This document shows positions 1 to 11,427 of a stretch of 64,000 bases of DNA, piece after piece; positions within the stretch are counted from its first letter, which is position 1, and each line of letters begins with the position of its first letter. Position numbers and translations under genes: made by a program. The DNA lies in the NCBI RefSeq assembly GCF_001632365.1, contig NW_024468561.1, forward strand, positions 141,195 through 205,194. The letters run 5' to 3'. The stretch is from Laetiporus sulphureus 93-53 (taxonomy: Eukaryota; Basidiomycota; Agaricomycetes; Polyporales; Laetiporaceae). The notes under the pieces were generated by a model. The model saw only the letters and a list, made by a program, of their open reading frames with translations, had not been told where the DNA came from and did not search any database.

Positions 1-180
1 TAACAAGCCAATTCACCCCCTAGTTGTGAGCATAAGGCTAAGGGCCCTTTGAGCCCCTTTTCCAGACTGCATACCACTGCGCACGTCCTCAGCCTTTGTG
101 GCAGGCTTTTTATGTGGGATCATTTGTGCAGGTCACAAAAGCAGACTTGCCCTTAATTGGGTTAAGTGCTTTGGTGCTTT
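1..180. other. Window edge, no gene seen
   Basis: This stretch has no open frame I recognise. The similarity to the other two DUF6533 loci begins only near position 185, so the left end of the truncated copy that follows lies here. Confidence 0.5.
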
Positions 181-184
181 GTGA

Positions 185-1440
185 CACGATCGCACTGTAT
201 GTTCAACACAGTTAATAGATTGTCGCAGCTGCAATGCTGTCAACGTACTGAATGAGGTGACGAGTGTTGTTCTTCAGGCATGTGACAGCAAGTCAGAGAT
301 TGTTTGACCTCAAATTTTATGACGAGATTGATTGGTAAATTGTTAGGCTTTGCCACGTTCCGCACATATGCTATTAGCGGACACCAGGTCGTCCCTGCAT
401 TGCTAGTCTTGCTATTGGGATTAGTGCCAGTCGGCATCAACATCGGGGAGATATATTTCAGAACCCACTCTGTGAGTATATATGTTCTTTGTCATCATAT
501 GTCTTTTGAGCACCTCTGGGCAGTTTGCAGATGCAGAGATGTCACCTGAGTCCGTCATTTACATAGGCAGTTATCCACTTTGTTCCTATAGCCCCAGCCC
601 ATACATCGCGATAGATGAGTACGTGCCACATCCACCTCTCCGACATCGGCCTTCCTAGGACTGACCTATCTCTGTGTAGACGAAAGTTTGAAGATTGATG
701 GGTTGTTCCTCTGACACGCATGGTTCCTGCAGCCTTCGTCTCGGGCATCTGCTCGGCTGTATCCGACCTGCTCGTGGTCCTTGTCACTTGGTTCAAAACA
801 TTCCGGCTAGCCATCGAAGTGCGGAAGTTACGGTTAAACGGATCGATCGCGACGATGCTGATGAGAGACGGTGATTACGTGTTGCTCTCTTGGTACATGC
901 TATGCCTTACGAGCAGCCAATTCAAGGCACGCTCCACTTCATGTAGGTCGGACTCTGTCGCAGTGCCTTGTCATGACTCTGTTCTTCCGCCGTTCACTAG
1001 GGCCCTTTTACTTCTCAATATCTTCAATACCCAATACGAGTTTTCAAGAGTAGGTCTACCCGTACGAGTGCATGGCTACTTTAAATTGAAGTGAAAGCAG
1101 AGTCAGTCCTCAGCCTCCATCGCAATTTTCCTGCTACCGTAAGTGACCGACCATACCCAATTAAGCTCAACTCATGCTTACCGAGTCAATCAGAATAACG
1201 TCAATCCTGGTGTCGCGCTTCATCCTGAATCTACGGCAGGTATCGTCCGGCAGCGTGGACTTGAATACGATCTCTCACAGCACCCTGAACACGCCGGAAT
1301 TTCCCTCTCGCCTGGTTGGCAACATTGGCGCCGAGCTCCAGCACACGTCTCTTGTTTTTGCGAATGTCGAGGACAGCACGGAGGACGAGCAGAACATCAG
1401 TGAGGAGTGTGAGTCCAACGAGTTGACGCAGCTGCAGTAG
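185..1440 (+). pseudogene. 5'-truncated, frameshifted DUF6533 membrane-protein copy
   Basis: This is a decayed relative of the two DUF6533-type genes at 33606 and 36792. Recognisable pieces in order are a helix ending FRTYAISGHQVVPALLVLLL (near 355-420), a helix-loop with VTWFKTFRLAIEVRKL (785-830), and the C-terminal segment ILVSRFILNLRQ to the stop after ELTQLQ at 1440. The exons coding for the N-terminal MSN start and the NRYLL helix of the other copies are absent: similarity stops near 185. Relative to the paralogues there is an extra base near 280-290 (GCATGTGACAG against GCTGTGACAG) that shifts the frame. The family is a fungal multi-pass membrane protein group of unknown function. I read this as a pseudogene rather than a short gene because both the start and one helix are lost. 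Confidence 0.75.
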
Positions 1441-1699
1441 TCATCGTACAAGCTATGCGATCGTTTTCAATAGTACCGACTCTGACTGTGGGCCTGCATT
1501 TGCACCTTGACGTAATTTTCCAATCGCGATATCCGAGCAAAAATAACATGCTAAGCTGACACGAAGCATATGCTCAATATAGCATAAACAGGAAGGGGGA
1601 GATTCGTCAGGCCAAAAGCTGCATCCCGCTGCCAAGATGCTGTATGCTGTCCGGGACATATCGGTGTATTGGTAGTAGCAGACAATACATTCCATGCTC

Positions 1700-2150
1700 C
1701 GACATCTTAGTGGCATACGCACCCACCGTAATGTCAAGCACCGTCGACGCCACGTCTCATAGCGCGCCTTCCTCCTGCTCGCCGTCTTGGGGTCGCCCGT
1801 CATGATGACGGCACTGGGTTCGTCGTGTATGCCGCGTGCGTCGCACCCGTCTCGGGGTTGATCATCTGCTCCGCGTTCCCATGGTCCGCCGTGATGAGCA
1901 GGATGTAACCCGCCTCCTCACAGGCCTTGTACACCATCGCGACGGCCTTCTCCGTTGCGGAGATGGCCTCCCCGGCTGCGTCGTACACGCCCGTGTGACC
2001 AACCATATTCGGCGATGCAAAGTTGCACATTACGCACTCCTTGTCGCCCATGTTTGTGACTGCCTAGACGCTCATCTTTGGGTCCTTGTCGTACTTCGCA
2101 ACCTTCAAAGGCGAGGGGATCATATGCCACTCCTCGTTAGGATATTGAGC
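1700..2150 (-). pseudogene. 3' fragment of phosphoglycerate mutase gene (gpmI-like)
   Basis: The minus strand matches the 3' coding part of the full gene at 39212-41199. Visible pieces are the metal-site segment LLITADHGNAEQMINPETGA (near 1855-1910), KECVMCNFASPNMVGHTGV (about 2000-2040) and a degraded YPNEEWHMIPSPLKV (2100-2140). Bases coding for the strand between the TGDPK and the VDKKDG segment of the parent are deleted, and the first part of the enzyme is missing altogether; similarity ends abruptly near 2150. It lies downstream of the DUF6533 fragment in the same order and orientation as at the full locus, so both pieces were copied together. No functional enzyme can come from it. Confidence 0.85.
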
Positions 2151-2666
2151 TAGGATTCTGTCAAAGGAGCATATTGACATGCAGGAGAAACAGTAAAAAT
2201 GGGAGAAATGCAAGATGCAAGCCGTAGATCTGATGGTGTTCACGAAGCTGGCAAGACAAGCGGCATGACTCAGATCCAGATGCATTTTCTTCAATTTAGT
2301 ACGTGTCAAGCATATGACCGCGTACAGATGAGGGGGGGGGTGTTGCGTCGGAGAACATGATTCACGGATATGGTGCCCTTCCGGACTTCACATGCAGTGG
2401 CTAGCGTGCAACAAAGCTCCTTGCATTGAATGAAATGTCTGCAAATCCAAATGGCCCTTTAAGTTGCCCGTTGGCCGCAGGCAGCAGATCAAATATCATC
2501 ACCGAGAAAGCAAATATGCCATATGATGGGGCCAACTGCATGTATTAGAGTTGTCACCACTCTGTAAGCATGTCAACACAGTCATCTTCGAGCCATCAGC
2601 TCAGGAGCTCAATCTGTAGTAGATCTAGACCGACTGTACTGTACAATATGTGTGCCTGCAGTACAC
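2151..2666. other. Intergenic, 3' of the EI24-like gene
   Basis: I see no gene here. The only notable feature is a run of nine G near 2331-2340. It is the junction between the duplicated mutase fragment and the single-copy neighbour. Confidence 0.5.
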
Positions 2667-4034
2667 TCACAACGATGATGTAACCTGCCCCGTCTTCGCT
2701 GCCTTCACCTCCGCAACATAGTGTTGGCGTTTCTCCAGATCTAACAATCAATTCTCGTAAATGGAGGGCGCATCACTGACAACGATGAAAACACATACCA
2801 ACAGCCCACATGGCGGCTCCGATGCGATTAGAGACAGAGAATACAAGCCCGACGATAGGAATACGCTCGAGAAGTGCAGCAGCGAAACCAAACGCTGTGT
2901 AACCGGAATGTAGGAGCATTGCAAGTCAAATGAGTGTCAGCCATGCTGGTCAAGATATAACAAGGGGCAATCTCGCCTCTGTAATCCCACTTCCGCTCTT
3001 CGATGAAGGTTGAAACCTGTTCCGAGGTCATGGCCTTCGACTGGAAATACTACGGGACTCATATCAGGGTGGCGAACGAACTTCAGATGAAAAGTGAGCT
3101 TACTGGCTTGTGGAGGTACCTTGCAGTCCCCAGCGCCCGAAGCCAAGCAGACACCATAATCCCAAATAGCGGCACCGTCTCCACATTGAAGAGCAGCACT
3201 ATCACGTACAAACATCCAGTTTAGAGACTCTTCATAGCGTCACACGACCACAGCACACTTACATCTTATGGCAAACCTGCTGAAGCCGCTGCCCAAGACA
3301 TGGGTCCACCGGACGCCCTTGCTGACCTTCGGCGGCTCGTCCCACTCCTCGACATATGGCTGCCAGAACTCCGAGCCCTTCGCACGCGACTCGATCGTCT
3401 GATTGTACGCGCGCTCGCGGGCGACGCGCAGTCCGTGCGAGATGAAGTAGGAGATGATCACAGTGAGCTGCGTAGAGATGAAGAAGACAGTGGCATCTGT
3501 GTGGTGTGGTAAGGCTGGTCATTCACATGGAGAACGTACAAAGCACGCACAGGTAGGCAGATCGAATGGGACATGGAAGCCAAAGACGGCCTCTCCAGAG
3601 AGTCCTGTTACTCGTGAGGAGCTGCGAGCAGCGAGATGTCCCATGTCAGCCCTCCGTGTTTGGACCCGGTATCAGGTATGGCTACATACTGCATCATGAA
3701 CGTCCGAACGGCAAACCTTTGTATCTTGAACGTCGTTGCAACCTGCGTTCATCGTCGCGTTAGGCTGAGTCTTCTCTGAGGATATCGCCCCACAACGTAC
3801 CCACACGACGCCGATAGTCATGCCCCTCACGAGGCCATGCTCGCACTTCTTCCAGGCTGGCTTGAACAGCTTTTCATCGGTGACCAGCCGATATATACCT
3901 ACGACGACGTAGACAGGCGGAAACTCCAAGCGAGAGTGAGCGCGATGCAGGTTGCTCGGGATATTCTCTGAGTAGGGAGAAGGAGGTTTAGAGCCATAGT
4001 CACCTGGCAAGGACGGCGTCGTCGTTCCAGACAT
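2667..4034 (-). CDS. EI24/RRT8-like multi-pass membrane protein
   Basis: Exons read from the minus strand give a start MSGTTTPSLPGDYG (4034), then a Pro/Ser-rich head and a membrane-proximal segment VYVVVGIYRLVTDEKLFKPA, a helix ending TIGVVW, then QRFAVRTFMMQ, a helix VFFISTQLTVIISYFISHGL, the loop RVARERAYNQTIESRAKG followed by EFWQPYVEEWDEPP, a helix with VETVPLFGIMVSAWLRAL, then GTARYLH, SEQVSTFIEERKWDYR, a helix ALLERIPIVGLVFSVSNRIG and the end DLEKRQHYVAEVKAAKTG before TGA at 2667. The alternation of helices and the RVARERA/WDYR loops resemble fungal proteins of the EI24 type related to yeast Rrt8, which are linked to lipid droplets and spore-wall maturation. That family assignment is from memory of the loops and should be taken as likely, not proven. 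At least five introns are needed. Its start lies 220 bases from the stop of the ISWI gene on the same strand. Confidence 0.7.
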
Positions 4035-4254
4035 AGTCGCGGGTGACAGATGGGCGCGACAGTTATCTGCCGAGCCTCCGAGCGGTCAGCTACCGCGAGG
4101 GTAAGCGCGACGACGAAGACGATGTAAAGCATCACATCTAGTCTAAATATATAATCCAGTACAATCGCTACGCCGTTACTACCGTGTACTACCAGAGTGT
4201 ATGCAGCAGAAAGAGAATAGGAGACGAGGCGGACCAGGCAACCATCGTCCAAGC

Positions 4255-7200
4255 TTATGTCTTCCTCTTCTTGTATACCCGCTTTGTCGACGCCGCAGCA
4301 GCGGTCGTGCTGCTAGTCGGCGTCGACGAGCGAGAAGGCTTATCCTTTTCTTTCTCTTTCTCCTTTTCCTTCTTCTCCTCAATTTTCTGCACCTCATCAA
4401 TGCCTCTCTTCTATACGCAGGAAGCACTACTTAGCGATGATAGGAGCCAGAATGGACAAAGCAGACACACCTTGCCCTTTGTTGGGCCCTTCGTCTTAAC
4501 CTCCTCGACCTGCTTCAACTCCGCTTCCTTCTCGATCATTCCCAGAAGCGTGTTGCATCTCCTCTGCAGCTCCTGCGGGCTTCGGCTCTTGAAGAACCAG
4601 TCGAACCGAAATACAGGAAATTCCGTGATGTCCTTCTTGATCCTCTCATACACATCCTCAGCTTGCATGCCATAGTGGTTCAGCCGGCAGAGCAGATACC
4701 GGTCCTCCTCCTCGGAATACACTTTGCCCTTTGTCGTGGGATAGTTCAGTTCCAACTCTTGCATTGGGTACCGCACGGAGGCAATCTTCTTCGAAAGCAG
4801 AGCTTCGAGATTGGATCGCTTGTGCCGTTTCGCTTCGCCCTCCTCGATACGAGCCTTGATCCTTGGATATTCTGATGAGGACCGCCATTCAGTCGAGGCT
4901 GTCAGGGACTCAAAGAAGGCACATACCTGCAAGTTCTTTCCACTTCTTGCGGAACACAGGGTAGTACGCCGCGACATCGGCAGGAGTTTTGTCCTGAATC
5001 TCGGACGCAAGAAGCTCATAGTCATCCGTCCTGCGGACATCACCCGATCAGTAGTGGATAGGATACGAAAGCAAGCACAAAGACTTACCATCCATACGTC
5101 TCGAGCGCACGAATGAACTGTTGGAAATCACGCCTACTCCACTCCTCAAAGCCCTGTGCTATCAACCTCTCCTTCTCCTGGAGCTGCTCTTCAGTCAGAG
5201 GCTCGGCTGGAAGGTCATCAATAAACGTCCCTCCGCAACTTGAAACATAAAAGCCTACCGTTGTCAATAAACTCTTGCGCTGCCTGTTGTTCGGCTTCCA
5301 GTTTCTCCGGTGTATCTTCCGGTCCAGCAGGCTCGCGCAAGGTAGCGGGAATTTCGTTCGCTCGCTTATTAAAGACCAGTCAATGGCGTAGTTCCTAAGC
5401 AGAAGTGAGAGTGCTGACCTTGTGTGCAGCGAGCTCCTGCTCCTGCAGTTCCGCCAATCGTGGAGGGAAGAATTGGAAGTCTTGCCTGCAGCTGTGCATT
5501 AGGCATTGCTCACCGTCAGTATTAGAGCATGCTTACAGCTGAATCTGCTTCGGCGCTCTAGGAATTTTGGGTGCCTTCTCCGTCTTGGACGGGCCTGCCC
5601 GCATGGTCTCTTTGAAGTAGCTATCAACAGAGTAGTTGAGCTTTCGCTCTCGCTTTGACAACGCCAGGGGGTTGAACTGCAACGCCTTGCGCTGTTGAAG
5701 GTGAGACATATCAGGAATCTGCATTGCAAAGATGCTTACAGCACTCACCCCTGCGCGGAAATCCTCGCCCTCCCATTGCTGTACCGAAGCTTCGGACTTG
5801 AAGTTACTCAAGTCTTCGAAGGTGAGACCCTCGTACTTGTTGTTGAGCTCCTCCGTACGCTTCTCGCCGCGCTGGATGATCTCGTCTATGTCGTCGTTGA
5901 TCATGAGGCTGTCATAAGCATACATTAGCACAAGGATATCGTAAGGGCGGAGAAAGCCATTCACTCGTCATTCGAGTTCACGATGTTTTCGGCTCCATGA
6001 GTGATCATCTCCAGTAGCTCGTCCTTGTTCGCAGCTTCACACTGCTTCAGCAATACGGATAACGGTCCACCACGCTAGCGCTCACCTTTGTTATTCTGTG
6101 TCCGGCCTTGCTGGATGACAAGCTGATCCAATCTTAGCTTTTGAGCAGCACGCTCCAACATCCGCTCCTCTACACTGCCCTCGGTGATGAAGCGGAAGAC
6201 ATACACCTGCTTGGTCTGACCAATACGGTGTGCGCGATCCATGGCCTGCAGATCGGCTTGAGGGTTCCTGAAGGATCAGCTTATCAGACAACTTGTATTG
6301 CTAAACACGCTACTTGACCTTACCAGTCGCTGTCATACAGCACGACAATGTCCGCCGAGGTTAAGTTAATACCCAGGCCTCCCGCACGCGTTGTGAGGAG
6401 GAAGATGAACTTGTCACTGTCCGGCTTGTTGTACTCGTCAATGGCGGCGATACGGTCTTCATGGGCAGTACTACCATCAATGCGGCAATATTCTGGAAAT
6501 ACCATGAATGTGATTGTCAAAAATGACGAAAAATGTTCACGTACTATATCCGCGGAACAGACAATAGTCCTCGAGAATATCCAGCATCCTACTCATCTGG
6601 CTGAAGATCAGGATTCGAGAACCCTTCGCCTTCATCAACTTCAATAGTTTGTCCAGAATGACCATCTTGCCCGAGTTCTCGATCAGGTGCTCGTCGGTGG
6701 TATAAGGGGGGCCAGGTTCCTACAGTATGGGACATTTAGAGGAGGTACACATGGTCGGGAGTGCAAGCGACTTACAGCTCCGTCGAAAAGGTATGGGTGA
6801 CAGGTGACCTTGCGCAGCTGAAATGACATGTCAATTTCATTGTCCCTCGCGTTGACAATTACAACTGACCTGCATAACCATATTCATCAACCGCGTCTTG
6901 CCCTCCTTCTTGCCTGTGAGGCCTGAGGAGTAATTGTCAGTATTTGCTGAATGCAGCCTCAGTCATCGCAGCTCACCGTTGACGGCATCAATATCCTTCT
7001 CTAACACGGAACGATACCATTTGCGCTGCATTTCCGTGAGACCAACGTAAATGTTGATCTCCTTCTCTGCAAAACACTGTAAGAGCAATAAAAGAAGGTA
7101 CACAGCTAGAGCGCTTACTGGGCAGGAGATTCTTCTCGACATCGCTCTTAACTCTCCGCAGAAGGAACGGTCGGAGAATCTTGTGTAAAGCCTCAACTAC

Positions 7201-8731
7201 CTTCTTGCTTTTCTCCTCATCACCTTCAACCTCTGCCTCATCTTTATGCAGGAAGCTCTCTAGATCAGCATAGTCGGAGAAGATCTCAGGACAGATGAAA
7301 TTTAGCAGAGCGAAGAGCTCCTTCATGTTGTTTTGTAGTGGCGTCCCGGTGATCAGCAGTCGCCCTCGAGATGTGAAGGAGCGAACGATCTGGGAGAGGA
7401 TGGAATCCACGTTCTTGATGCGATGTGCCTCGTCAATGATAATGTACTCGAATGAGAACTTTTTCAATGCCGACTTCTCGATGAGACAGATCTCGTAAGA
7501 GGTGATCAGTGCGTCGAAGTCTTGAGGAATCAGCCGGTTGGTGATCAGTTCCGCACGCTCCTCCTTCGTGCCAGTCAGCAAGATAGTGTTCACGTCGGGA
7601 GTCCACCTCTCGAATTCGCGAGCCCAGTTCTGAAGTGTCGATTTCGGCACCACGATCAGATGAGGGCCGGAGATATCGCGATAGTGCTTCAGGTATGCCA
7701 GGAAAGAAATCGTTTGAAGTGTCTTGCCCAGACCCATCTCATCAGCCAAGATACCATTCAGACCATTGTGGTGTAGAGAGACCATCCAATTGAGGCCTTG
7801 CAGCTGGTATGGTCGCATGGTTCCATTAATGACTGCGAGTAATTGAACTTATCAGTGGAAACAACGGCGGTCAACCATAGTGACACTCACAACTAGGCGA
7901 CTCCTCAAAGACGAACGGTTGGTCATCGCCATCCGCTGCTAGTTCGCCGTCTTTGAGCAATTCCTCATCCTCCTCCTTCTCTGATTTTCTGTGGCGAGCG
8001 CTGTTATCACTGCCGTGCGAATCCCATGTCAAGAACGTAATCTTGAAATGTCGATGACACAAATCTCACATGGCCTTTTTCCGCCCACGACCTTTAGGTT
8101 TCGGCTGGGCATCCAATAATGCGGCGTATTGTGGATCACGGGCTTTCTACACGGCATGGTTAGCTCGCCATTGTCTTCATATTCTTAATAGCTACTGACC
8201 TTAATGTCCACGAAATGCTTGAATAGTTCCGTCTGCCCGAGTAAGTAGGAATAGCGCTTGACAGCATCCGAGATCTGGTGCGGGCTTATGAGTAAAGAAA
8301 CATAGAACGGCTCTGAACCAGCGTGCCTTTGCTTTGTCCATCTGCTGTCTTCTTGCATGCAGCTTGCCCTCCTCTGCCATCCGTTTCTGCTTCTTCTGTC
8401 GCCTATCGGCTGAAGCCTGCATTCTAGCCACCTTGGATGGCGAAGGAGCACTGATGTCCTGATTCTGCGCGAAAACACGCGTCAGCGGCGTGTCTCCATA
8501 TTGTGAGCACACATACATTGTCTTCATCCTCATCGTCGCTTTGAAGCTCGTCTATCTCTGTGGCGGGAGGTTCTTCTACGTACTCGCTCTCTACGCCTTC
8601 ACTCTCTTGGCGCGACACAATGTTGCTTGGTACGACGTCGCTGAGGATGTCTTCGTCGATAGGCACGTCGTTGTTCTGCGCGCAAGTCAGAGAAGAATCA
8701 GACTTGAGAAATCCGCAGCACGCACGCTCAT
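4255..8731 (-). CDS. ISWI: ISWI-family chromatin-remodelling ATPase
   Basis: This is an ATP-dependent nucleosome-spacing enzyme acting in the nucleus. The start is MS at 8731, joined after a short intron to [13 protein letters not shown]. An acidic head is followed by the SNF2 ATPase: [20 protein letters not shown], Walker A region [14 protein letters not shown], the DEAH box in [35 protein letters not shown] and [18 protein letters not shown] (7818-7140). The helicase C lobe follows, with YCRIDGST and [20 protein letters not shown] (6520-6330). Then comes the HAND domain with [20 protein letters not shown] (5900-5830), the SANT domain with [20 protein letters not shown] (5145-5090) and SLIDE with [15 protein letters not shown] to [19 protein letters not shown] (4770-4550). 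The C-terminus is a basic Ser/Thr/Lys tail ending VYKKRKT. HAND-SANT-SLIDE distinguishes it from Snf2, Chd1 and Ino80. Whether it matches yeast Isw1 or Isw2 cannot be told. About a dozen short introns are needed. Confidence 0.95.
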
Positions 8732-9793
8732 GATGGACTGGAGGAGAAGAGGGAGTTAAGGGAAGACAGAACGCGACGCGCCACAAGTAACTGCCAAATG
8801 CAGCGCGATCACGTAAGCAACCTCGCCTTCGCGGTGTGGCGTTGGCGCCTGTTGGCGCTCGTCAAGCCTCAAACAGCGTAGTGACTCGGATTCAGGCCAC
8901 AGCTGCATGTACATCATCTCGCTCTCACTAGAGACATGGAGGTATTTTCGAGCGTGCTATATGCTGTGACAAATGTTAATTAGATAGTCAACCTTTAACA
9001 ATAATAAGTGGATGTTACATGTGCCGCCGCAAATCTAGAATATGATAGCCACAATGAAACTATGGTATATTACAAACCATAGTTTGGGAGTATTATACTT
9101 CCCATAAGAAATTCAAACGTAACGGATTGGCGGGGGTTGACATTTATATTTCCATATTTGTGACTACGCGCATTCTGCGAAGTTTGAATTTGGCCTGTAG
9201 GATTTTGCACAATCCCATGTATGGTCTCAGATGTTAATTTTACTAGACAAATTGCGACCAACACAAATAATGAACTAGAATCTGACTATCTATTTATCAT
9301 TTGCTAAGCATATTACACGCTTGAAAATGGCACCATGTCTCCCGTGTCTTCCACTCAGCAGCCTCATGACTATGTCTGCAATGATCTGCAAAAGCTTTAA
9401 GCTTTGGGAATATTGTCACGTTGAGCAAGCTCGAGCTTATGTCAATGGTTGCCGCGTCTGAACTCTTTGAACTGCGGTACATAATGATCGACTCGTGCAA
9501 AGTTGCTGCTTACGGCTCTCAATGAAATCCACCTGAATTGGCATATTCATGCACTAATACTAGAGGATGGCGTCCTGTAGGAGCTCTGTGACTTGACGCC
9601 AACGAATGAAGAGTTGGTAATAAACCAATTCATAAATGTACCCACTGTCTCCGCACTCAGTCGATCAGCAACATTGGCGGTAGTAGCTTCGTGCACTCTC
9701 GGCCAGACTGAGAGACTGAACCATTTCACTGCCACTATGAAGATGTCGATATACAACGACGCATTCAGGTAGACCCTGCCGCTTCAACGGTGC
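8732..9793. other. Intergenic, upstream of ISWI
   Basis: About 1 kb without a supported gene. The part from about 8960 to 9300 is markedly AT-rich compared with the neighbours. It contains an inverted repeat with 9-base arms AAACTATGG / CCATAGTTT at 9057-9065 and 9077-9085. Short minus-strand frames here show no family features. The ISWI promoter must lie in the first few hundred bases above 8731. Confidence 0.5.
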
Positions 9794-10974
9794 TTAGAGC
9801 TTGGATTGCAGCTCTGCTGTGCTACAGAACATGTCAAACCAGCTCCCGATTGTCTTGGCGCTCTGCTCCTTCGCCCATTCTGCAAGTATCGACGAGTGAG
9901 TACATACTAGTCTTTGATGCATAGATCGCAATGACTCACTCGCTACGGGATCGTTCACATTTCCACGTAGTGCGAATCCATGCGTTACCCCACAGAAGAC
10001 CTGGATGTGGTATGTCGCCTTCTTATCAATCATGATATCCTCCGCTCTCCTGCGGAACTCCAATGGGAACGTGTGATCAACCTCTGTAGGATGATGTCAG
10101 GAGAATGGTGAGCGGTAAGAGTCTCGAAACCCGCCTGCACAAGAGAGCAATAGAGGCTCTGAAGAGACACAAATATGAGTCACGGGTTGCCAGCTTAAAG
10201 TGGGGATAAGCGCAGCTCACTCTTCATATCCTGGAAGTGGTGATCCTTGAGGACTGCAGGATGAGCACAGGCGCCTAGATGATAAAATTCGTGAATTGAC
10301 CAGGCTCAGTGAATAAGCCTCTCTGTCTATTACCCGCGGTGATCCAGTCCATGGCGAGGCAGTCCATCACGAACGGTGCACCGAAACAATACCCTGTGAG
10401 GACAGTAAGTCTCTTCATGGCCCTCGAAGCGGAATGCTCACGCACCCACTGCCATCCACTGCGTCTTTGAGGTACCTAGCCGGATAGATCGACCTAAATA
10501 CGAGCCGGCCTGACAAACGGAAACACTCACCGAACTTCTCCCTAACTGCATCAAGCCATGCAGGTGCGAGCTGCTTCGCCCGTACCATCTTACCGGGGAC
10601 GAAGTCGAACTCGATGCTGTAGTTTGGCCCGACCTCGTCGAGGTGATTCTGCACAGGGTCACCCTCAAAATAGTCCAAGGCCAGCACCAGGTACCCTTTA
10701 TCAGCGCGTCATCAACTACTGTTGATGTATGCCAAGACACTTGAAGCGCACCTTGCGAGGCCCAATAGTCCATGATGAGTTGCGAATTGAGGAAAAACGG
10801 GCCATAGACATCGGCGAAGAATAGAATGATCCTCCTGCTCTCGTCAAGGTTGGCTGGATGCGCGATGTACGTGTTAACATCAGCGACCTTCTCTATCGTC
10901 CCGCGAGCCGTTCCTGTGTGTTCTACAGTCTTGATGCAGCATTGGCCCGGCGATCTCGCAATTGTGAAATCCAT
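9794..10974 (-). CDS. Dienelactone hydrolase family protein
   Basis: An alpha/beta-hydrolase of the dienelactone hydrolase type, a class that cleaves lactone or ester bonds; the true substrate in fungi is usually unknown. Exons in order: MDFTIARSPGQCCIKTVEHTG, then VNTYIAHPANLDESRRIILF with FADVYGPFFLNSQLIMDYWA, next LVLALDYFEGDPVQNHLDEV, then the nucleophile motif GYCFGAPFVMDCLA (near 10380), ACAHPAVLKDHHFQDM, PLLLSCA-EVDHTFPLEFRRRA and FCGVTHGFALRGNVNDP, ending STAELQSKL. The Cys of GYCFG, the Asp of EVDHTF and the His of THGFALRG are in place for the Cys-Asp-His triad. There is no signal peptide, so it should be intracellular. At least six introns. It is not in a recognisable degradation cluster. 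Confidence 0.9.
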
Positions 10975-11427
10975 CCTTTAACAGTAGTACACGCTTACGG
11001 TGTTTGTTGCACGGGAGGAGTGGGGGCAGCACCAACGACTGGACTGGTCGACCTGCTCTATATACGGCTGGGAAGCCACTAAGCAGCTGAAAGACAAAGA
11101 ACTGATGGATTCACACCGGGAATACATTGCCTTGTCTTCGTGCGACAGTTGACACGCCGAAACATCCTCCGAACTGCCCTCTAATTTCACTCCGAGCATG
11201 ATATCGCCGTCTTCCCACAAACCAATCGTCACCACCCTGGTCAGCTGCTGACCGCCGGTGGGCCGTCGGATCACGTTGAATCGAGGATGTATACTATATA
11301 TTACCGTAAGATACATGTTAGGACACAGGGTGCGCCGGGCGAGATAGAGGAAAAACATATGGATACATTTTTAAAGGAGCCAAGAGGGAGAATGTACAAG
11401 GAACAACACATCAAACGGAGACAGTGA
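10975..11427. other. Intergenic between hydrolase and epsin genes
   Basis: No gene seen. It holds the 3' end of the epsin transcript and the upstream region of the hydrolase, both on the minus strand. Confidence 0.5.

Noticed and set aside
4184..4675. Plus-strand open frame of 163 codons
   Set aside because: It is antisense to the last exons of the ISWI gene and only mirrors its Lys/Glu-rich tail and SLIDE domain.
9057..9085. Inverted repeat with 9-base arms in an AT-rich spacer
   Set aside because: Arms are short and AT-rich; expected by chance in such sequence and no element ends are nearby.
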